Part shown: positions 59,055 through 64,000 of the stretch, piece by piece
Numbering within the stretch: the stretch's first letter is position 1
How the letters are laid out: each line of letters opens with the position of its first letter
NCBI GenBank assembly: GCA_031292525.1
Contig: JARLGY010000038.1
Span: 53,379-117,378, forward strand
DNA from: Flavipsychrobacter sp.
GTDB taxonomy: Bacteria; Bacteroidota; Bacteroidia; Chitinophagales; Chitinophagaceae
DNA length: 64,000 bases
Reading direction: 5' to 3'
Notes under the pieces: model-generated
The model's database searches: none
Told to the model about the DNA's origin: nothing
What the model saw: the letters and a program-made list of their open reading frames with translations, nothing else
Made by a program: the position numbers and the translations under genes

Positions 59055-59133
59055 GTGACCCAAACGGAAGCTTTAGCCTCTTCTATGTCTGAATCCTTTT
59101 AATGCCTATTTTTACGCAAGATTAAATATTTAT

Positions 59134-59367
59134 ATGATGAAAAAGATAATTGTGTTGTCAATGGCAACAATGCTGCTGAGTGGTACTGCCTTTGCGCAGC
59201 AAACTGACGTTGCGGCCAAAACTGAACATACAAAAGCTGCAAAACATGCACGTAAGAAAAAGCATCGTGAAAATGGTACAGTTGATGCACCCAGAGAAGC
59301 AAAAGCAGTTAATAGTGTAAAGAATGCGCCGCGCCTGCAAACTCAGCCTGGTTCTGCTGCTTTTTAA
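59134..59367 (+). CDS. Small secreted basic protein
   Basis: 77 residues: signal peptide (MMKKIIVLSMATMLLSGTAFA) and a very Lys/His/Ala-rich mature part (KTEHTKAAKHARKKKHRENG) followed by a neutral tail. Low complexity; such short basic secreted proteins are frequent in Chitinophagaceae and have no known role. May bind nucleic acid or polyanions in the envelope. Confidence 0.6.
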   Translation: MMKKIIVLSMATMLLSGTAFAQQTDVAAKTEHTKAAKHARKKKHRENGTVDAPREAKAVNSVKNAPRLQTQPGSAAF

Positions 59368-59432
59368 GTTGCCAATGCCTTTTACCGGATGTTTATATTA
59401 AACTAACGGCGTATTCCTAAAAAATATTTTTC

Positions 59433-60611
59433 ATGGCATCGGTGATCAAAAGGATCAATGAGTACAATAAGTTGCTGCCCGCAAACCTGAAGGCGCTGAA
59501 ATGGGAAGCTCTTAAAGAAAGCCCGTTTCGTTTTTTTAGGGGTACCTGCCACGTTTTTGCTGCCGACTTTTCCCGTCTGTATGGGTTTGACAATAAGGTT
59601 AGAACCTGGATATGCGGCGATCTGCACTTTGAGAATTTTGGTTCATATAAAGGGGAGAATAGGTTAGTATATTTTGACATCAACGATTTTGATGAGTCGA
59701 TACTACTCACCCCCGAGCCAGAGCTTACTCGTTTCCTGTCCAGCGTTATCATTGCAGGGCAACAAATGAATGCACCTGAAAAGGAAATTTATAAAACGCT
59801 AAAGGAAATAGTAAACACTTATGCCAACACGCTATTGCGTGGTAAAGCCTTGATGATGGAGCGCGAACTGGCGAAAGGTGTGCTTAAAACATACTTTGAC
59901 CAGGTGGCACTGCGCGATCGGCAATCTTTTATAAAGAAGAAGATTATAAAAGAAAACGGGGCATACCTACTGAAGCAGGATGGCAAACACTTTTTAGCTA
60001 TACCCGATAAGAAGAAACAAGAAATATACAGGGGAATACAACCCTTACTGAGCCAGAGCAGGCATTTTGCAGACCTCACCTTGCTGGATGCAGCATTCAG
60101 GATAGCAGGTACCGGCAGTATTGGGTTGGAGCGTTATTGTGTACTATGTCATCATAAGTCTACAGGCAAATATTATTTGCTGGATATCAAAGAGGCTCGC
60201 CGATCGTGTTACAGAGATGTAACGAATATTGAACAACCTAAGTTTAAGAACGATGCCAACCGTATTATTTATGCGGAATACACCATGCAGTTCAATGCTG
60301 CAAATTTCCTGTCTTCAGTGCGCATTGATAATAAATGGTTTGTAGTAAAGGAACTGCAACCTGTGATAGATAAAATGGCTATTGAAAACTTTAAAAACGA
60401 TTTTCCCCTTTTTAAAGAAGCTGCTTTAATGATGGCCCCGCTCCTTGCGTACGACCAATTGCGCAGTAGCGGTTACAACGGTTCTTCAACCGCTGACGAC
60501 CTGATGCGTTTTGCCCATAAACAACAATGGCAGGCCGATGTTGTGGAGCTGGCTAACGATCTTGCCGAGTTAAACGGTAGATATTGCAAAAAGTTTTTGG
60601 ACAGCGAATAG
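59433..60611 (+). CDS. DUF2252 (kinase-like fold) protein
   Basis: 392 residues of the DUF2252 family. Motifs: KESPFRFFRGTCHVFAADF near residue 28, WICGDLHFENFGSYKG (kinase-like HxD region) near 60 and LVYFDINDFDESILLTP. The fold relates to aminoglycoside phosphotransferase-like kinases, and GDLHFENFG plus FDINDFDES correspond to the catalytic and metal-binding loops. Substrate unknown. Followed by a hairpin terminator. Confidence 0.85.
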   Translation: MASVIKRINEYNKLLPANLKALKWEALKESPFRFFRGTCHVFAADFSRLYGFDNKVRTWICGDLHFENFGSYKGENRLVYFDINDFDESILLTPEPELTRFLSSVIIAGQQMNAPEKEIYKTLKEIVNTYANTLLRGKALMMERELAKGVLKTYFDQVALRDRQSFIKKKIIKENGAYLLKQDGKHFLAIPDKKKQEIYRGIQPLLSQSRHFADLTLLDAAFRIAGTGSIGLERYCVLCHHKSTGKYYLLDIKEARRSCYRDVTNIEQPKFKNDANRIIYAEYTMQFNAANFLSSVRIDNKWFVVKELQPVIDKMAIENFKNDFPLFKEAALMMAPLLAYDQLRSSGYNGSSTADDLMRFAHKQQWQADVVELANDLAELNGRYCKKFLDSE

Positions 60612-60690
60612 AGCAAAGAGTTACTAACAAATAAAATGAACTTTTTGATGATTTCTCAAATTATCTGTGGCCCATTAATTTGCTTAAATA

Positions 60691-60729
60691 AAAATAGGCT
60701 GCCTCACAATTTATGAGACAGCCTATTTT
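60691..60729. terminator. Bidirectional terminator
   Basis: 16-bp stem (60691-60706 with 60714-60729) with one mismatch and a 7-nt loop, AAAA and TTTT at its ends, between convergent genes. Confidence 0.75.
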
Positions 60730-60748
60730 AGAAGATATTGGTGCTTTT

Positions 60749-61228
60749 TTATCCGAGACCTACGCTAAGGTTACCGTAAGCATCCTCGCCTATATTAAAG
60801 CCAACTACAAATGGTGGAAAGGGGACGCAGTAATAAAGTGAACTTGAGTAGCCGCTGTTTGGTATTGAACAAAGACTACGACCTGTTGCATAATAAAAAG
60901 TACCGCATGTATTGCTATAGAAAGACAAGCCCACGTAATATGTTGGTGAATATGAAGAGGGCCATCCCCAAACGCTGCTATTAATATTAAATCCAGGATC
61001 GGTTATCGAACCAGATGAGGTGCCATCAAAAAATCTTGAAGGTTCAAGATAGCCACCGACATAACTTTGAGTAGTACCAGTACATGGTGAACTTCCATCA
61101 GAAACATCCAGATTAAATATTATCTCAAAAGGAAGATTGCTATGCAAGGAAATTGTGGGCTGCGCTTTTACTATAAGTGTAGTAATTAAAATTGCTGCAA
61201 AAAGGAACATTTTTTTCATTTTTTTCAT
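60749..61228 (-). CDS. Secreted hypothetical protein
   Basis: 159 residues (150 if started at the third Met). Signal peptide (MFLFAAILITTLIVKAQ) followed by an aromatic, Ser/Gly-rich domain with SLHSNLPFEIIFNLDVSDG, VGGYLEPSRFFDG and four to five cysteines that could pair. The start of the domain resembles a beta-sandwich fold in other secreted Bacteroidota proteins, but I assign no family. It is convergent with DUF2252 and shares the preceding terminator. Confidence 0.62.
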   Translation of the reverse strand: MKKMKKMFLFAAILITTLIVKAQPTISLHSNLPFEIIFNLDVSDGSSPCTGTTQSYVGGYLEPSRFFDGTSSGSITDPGFNINSSVWGWPSSYSPTYYVGLSFYSNTCGTFYYATGRSLCSIPNSGYSSSLYYCVPFPPFVVGFNIGEDAYGNLSVGLG

Positions 61229-61864
61229 TTTTTAAGTTAAGAGATAAATAATTGAGCTTCATGCAAATGGTTTCAAACGAGGATTAATTGAATTATCTCA
61301 AAAAGTGAGGTCTTTATCGCGTTTATATATTATTTGTATATGCTCACAGTAAAGATATGTTTATGTTTTGTTAATTCAAATATTTTAATTTTTGGTATTT
61401 TACACCTTATTTAACTGCTAGTTTTATTGCGAATAAAACACTTATTCGAATCCTGAATAATAAAAAATTAACAGTATTTTTTTTTACTTTATTCTTCTTT
61501 TATGTGTCTTTTTTGCCATGCCTGTATTTTATGGTCAGCCCATATTATACGGTGGTATTATGTAACTACTTCAAGTAATTCATTTGTAAAATAGAGCTTG
61601 ATTTTTACTATTCATTACCAGTCATGCCTATTATACAATGATATTTATAAAATATTTTACTGAAATCTAACTTTTTCCAATAATTGCTCGTCAATATACA
61701 TGCAACGGTTGCTCCCCTCCTATCATTCTCTAATTGTAAAGTTTATCTTACAATAAAAAGCGGTTTTGTTATAAAATATTATTTAACTTACGCGTTAGAT
61801 TTAACAATCTGCTAAGGCATAATTAATTTACGTTTAACACTAAGGTCTAAAATTGAATACGTCT
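61229..61864. other. 636-bp AT-rich intergenic region, no gene seen
   Basis: About 30 % G+C by eye, with many A and T runs. It separates divergent genes and must include both promoters. No tRNA, riboswitch or convincing open frame seen; many short AT-rich hairpins are expected by chance. The length is unusual for this window. Confidence 0.5.
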
Positions 61865-64000
61865 ATGAAAAAAGTACTTACCTTTTTATTGCTCCTTGCA
61901 GCCCTGTTTACTGAGTCGCCTCAAAGTAAAGCGCAGGTCATTTATTCCCAGAATTTTGATACCGTGGCTTTTGCAGGCAAAAAGCCCACAGGGTGGACGG
62001 ACAGTATTTTTAACTTTGGGGGTATCCGCAGTACTACCTATCCTTACACAGGTTATCCTGTATGGTACCAGGATAATGCACAAGGTTATGGACAGGTAAG
62101 TGGTGGCAGTTACTACTACTTATACTGCTCGCAGCCTGGTACCTCTAATCCCTATTATGCCCCATTGGGTTTCAATAGTAGCAATGCTGGCCCATATGGT
62201 ACCACGTACGGCTACTATGATAAAGCTCTTTATCCTTTAAGTCACAGTGGTGCCAATACATCGTGTTCAGGTGCAGGCTTTGCCACATGGAGTTCGTACT
62301 ATACCGGCCTGGGTAATTATTACAATGCTAACTATGCAAGCCCTACCTCTCCATATTTTCCAGGTTGGGCTGAATTTGCAACACCACCCATGAACTTTAA
62401 CAATGCTTATGTTGCCAATGGTGGGCAGGGTAGTGTGCGGCTGCAGTTTTACATAAATACCGATTATTTTGGCTCCAACCTTTATAACAACCAGGTGAAG
62501 GTGTTTATCAATACGGTCCCTTCAGCCACAGGAGGTACACTTATTGATTCTATTTTGCCTTTTGGTAATGCGGCTTATGCATATGGATGGACGCAGTTCC
62601 AATATACATTACCATCCGCTTTTAATACGGCAACTAAGGCGTATATTATCTTCAGGGCAAGTGTATCCATGAATGTAGGTTATTATATGTATTATGATAT
62701 AGATATGGATGATGTGTCCATTACCTACATACCTCCGTGCCCTGCGCCAGTGCAGCTTACAGTGCCTACAAATCTGCAGTTTACAACAAGTGCATCTATA
62801 GTAAACGGTAGTTTTACAGCACCTGCAACACCACCAACAGGTGGCTACCTCGTGGTGCGGTCCATAGGGCCATTGGTGGGTTCCCCGGCCAATAGTACCA
62901 CTTATGCTGTAGGTAGTACGTTTGGTGCAAATGGTACAGTTATCTCTACCGCAAACTCAACTACCTTTCAGGACGTAGCGCTTACGCCTGGTACAGCATA
63001 TACTTATACCATTTACCCTTACTCTGCAGGTAGTGCATGTACTATCACTTATTATACCAATGGTGGAGCCCAACTTACGCCACTTGTAGGTACAATAACT
63101 ACGGGAAGTACCAATACATACACCTGGAACAGGATTGTATCTGCGCCGTTTACAACGCCTACCAACTGGACACCATCGCGCGTGGTTCCCGATCCTACAG
63201 ACATCCTGGTTTTTGACAATGGTATTTCTGATACCGCTACCGGCGTGCCTTCTAGCTCTCCGAACTCACAAGGTATTGGCCGCTTAAGCATAGCTAACAA
63301 TACCCAGGCGCATTTACGTTCAACATCTTCTGGATTATTAACAACTAACGTAAATGGTATAGCCAATGCTACAGGTTTAGATATTGGTGTAGGCTCTGGC
63401 CTGATACTAGATGGTACAGGTGGCCTTACACTCGCTTTTGGTCCCGGCAGTTTGCCTAATATACAAGGCAACCTGGAAGTGAATAATACTACTTCTGTTA
63501 ACTCTATTAACTTTAACAATGCAGTTACTACAATAGGAGCATCTGGGCAGCTTGCTGCGGGTGGTACAAACAACTCTTCACCATTCCAGAATAATACTGC
63601 AGCTAATCTTATTATTAATGGTACTTACAATCATAAATATACTACAGTAGGTGGTTTTGTGCCTATTGCTACATGGAACCCAGGATCAACATTGTTGATA
63701 TCAGGGTATACTACTTCTACAGTAGGTCCGAATGCAAGTGGCCTTGCGCAGACGTTCCCCAATTTTGTATATAATGCTTCCAGCCAAACATCTGTTTGTA
63801 ACTGGGCAGGGGCACACCTTAAGGTTACCGGTACTTTTAACATAACATCTACTGGTACAGGTACATGGGCATTGGCAAGTACACAAGCATATAATGATAC
63901 CCTTAATAATTTTGTACAAGCAGGTGGTACACTAGACCTGAGTACAGGTGCAAGTGTTGCCCCTGGCACACAGGTCCTCACGCTCACAGGTACATTTAAC
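61865..64000 (+). CDS. Giant secreted protein, 3' end cut by window edge
   Basis: Open from the ATG at 61865 to the window end, 712 codons with no stop. Signal peptide (MKKVLTFLLLLAALFTESPQ... ending SKAQ), a carbohydrate-binding-like jelly-roll at about 25-295 (VIYSQNFDTVAFAGKKPTGW, YDIDMDDVSITYIPPCPAP at its end), a fibronectin-type segment at about 300-400 (YLVVRSIGPLVGSPANSTTY, ALTPGTAYTYTIYPYS), then a long repetitive beta-rich region rich in Thr, Asn, Gly and Ser, resembling right-handed beta-helix repeats (NSINFNNAVTTIGASG, NLIINGTYNHKY). T9SS export is likely by analogy, but the C-terminus is not visible. Confidence 0.85.
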   Translation, partial: MKKVLTFLLLLAALFTESPQSKAQVIYSQNFDTVAFAGKKPTGWTDSIFNFGGIRSTTYPYTGYPVWYQDNAQGYGQVSGGSYYYLYCSQPGTSNPYYAPLGFNSSNAGPYGTTYGYYDKALYPLSHSGANTSCSGAGFATWSSYYTGLGNYYNANYASPTSPYFPGWAEFATPPMNFNNAYVANGGQGSVRLQFYINTDYFGSNLYNNQVKVFINTVPSATGGTLIDSILPFGNAAYAYGWTQFQYTLPSAFNTATKAYIIFRASVSMNVGYYMYYDIDMDDVSITYIPPCPAPVQLTVPTNLQFTTSASIVNGSFTAPATPPTGGYLVVRSIGPLVGSPANSTTYAVGSTFGANGTVISTANSTTFQDVALTPGTAYTYTIYPYSAGSACTITYYTNGGAQLTPLVGTITTGSTNTYTWNRIVSAPFTTPTNWTPSRVVPDPTDILVFDNGISDTATGVPSSSPNSQGIGRLSIANNTQAHLRSTSSGLLTTNVNGIANATGLDIGVGSGLILDGTGGLTLAFGPGSLPNIQGNLEVNNTTSVNSINFNNAVTTIGASGQLAAGGTNNSSPFQNNTAANLIINGTYNHKYTTVGGFVPIATWNPGSTLLISGYTTSTVGPNASGLAQTFPNFVYNASSQTSVCNWAGAHLKVTGTFNITSTGTGTWALASTQAYNDTLNNFVQAGGTLDLSTGASVAPGTQVLTLTGTFN

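Overview
The window reads as a chromosomal segment of a Bacteroidota bacterium, most likely from the Chitinophagaceae or a close relative. The evidence is: many secreted proteins ending in type IX secretion (T9SS) sorting domains or gliding-motility-type (CHU_C) C-termini; a short housekeeping sigma factor of the Bacteroidota type; a TTTG / TAnnTTTG-type promoter; lack of Shine-Dalgarno sequences; and families largely confined to this phylum (DUF4465, START-like, DUF4468-like, short LptF/LptG). Base composition is in the mid-40s % G+C by eye, with AT-richer patches near 12.2-14.7 kb, 25.4-28.7 kb and 61.2-61.9 kb. There is no rRNA, CRISPR array, prophage or intact transposase; one tRNA (anticodon CAT) is present.

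Layout. 0-1.5 kb: translation-related genes (yebC 3' part, rlmB). 1.5-8.05 kb: a cobalamin-riboswitch-led vitamin B12 uptake operon with two DUF4465 secreted proteins, another T9SS-exported surface protein, a BtuG-like beta-propeller lipoprotein and a BtuB-type TonB-dependent receptor. 8.2-10.8 kb: an ECF sigma factor and a probable partner that joins an inner-membrane segment to an outer-membrane barrel. 10.9-20.6 kb: a queuosine-precursor transporter, a run of small unknown genes, dprA, ferredoxin, LuxC-like reductase, thioredoxin, HxlR regulator and an MFS exporter. 21-28.7 kb: accessory region with T9SS proteins, an LRR-kinase, an XRE regulator with a palindromic operator candidate, large hairpins, a truncated glycosyltransferase gene, a dense palindrome cluster, a frameshifted small gene and direct repeats. 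28.7-46.2 kb: mostly core genes (an LptF/G-PAP2-GT39 envelope operon, rpoD, trmH, a phosphopantetheinyl transferase, tRNA, pcm, a queG-yigZ-eamA-ribD operon, prmC, ypdA). 46.3-52.3 kb: two giant tandem paralogous surface proteins. 52.4-60.6 kb: mixed housekeeping genes (cmk, mrp, rluF and others). 61.9-64 kb: a giant secreted protein running off the window.

Functional links. The B12 operon would supply cobalamin; QueG (39.6 kb) is a cobalamin-dependent enzyme of queuosine synthesis, and the YhhQ-type transporter at 10.9 kb imports queuosine precursors. The strongest unexplained signal is in prmC: a 42-nt antisense copy of the 3' part of a tRNA-Arg(TCT), from the anticodon loop to the discriminator base with every structural element at canonical length, is embedded in frame in the coding sequence. 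It looks like a tRNA-type attachment site left by an integrative element. The second is the palindrome-rich island at 27.6-28.0 kb, which truncates a glycosyltransferase-like gene. No complete new defence or mobile system could be demonstrated.
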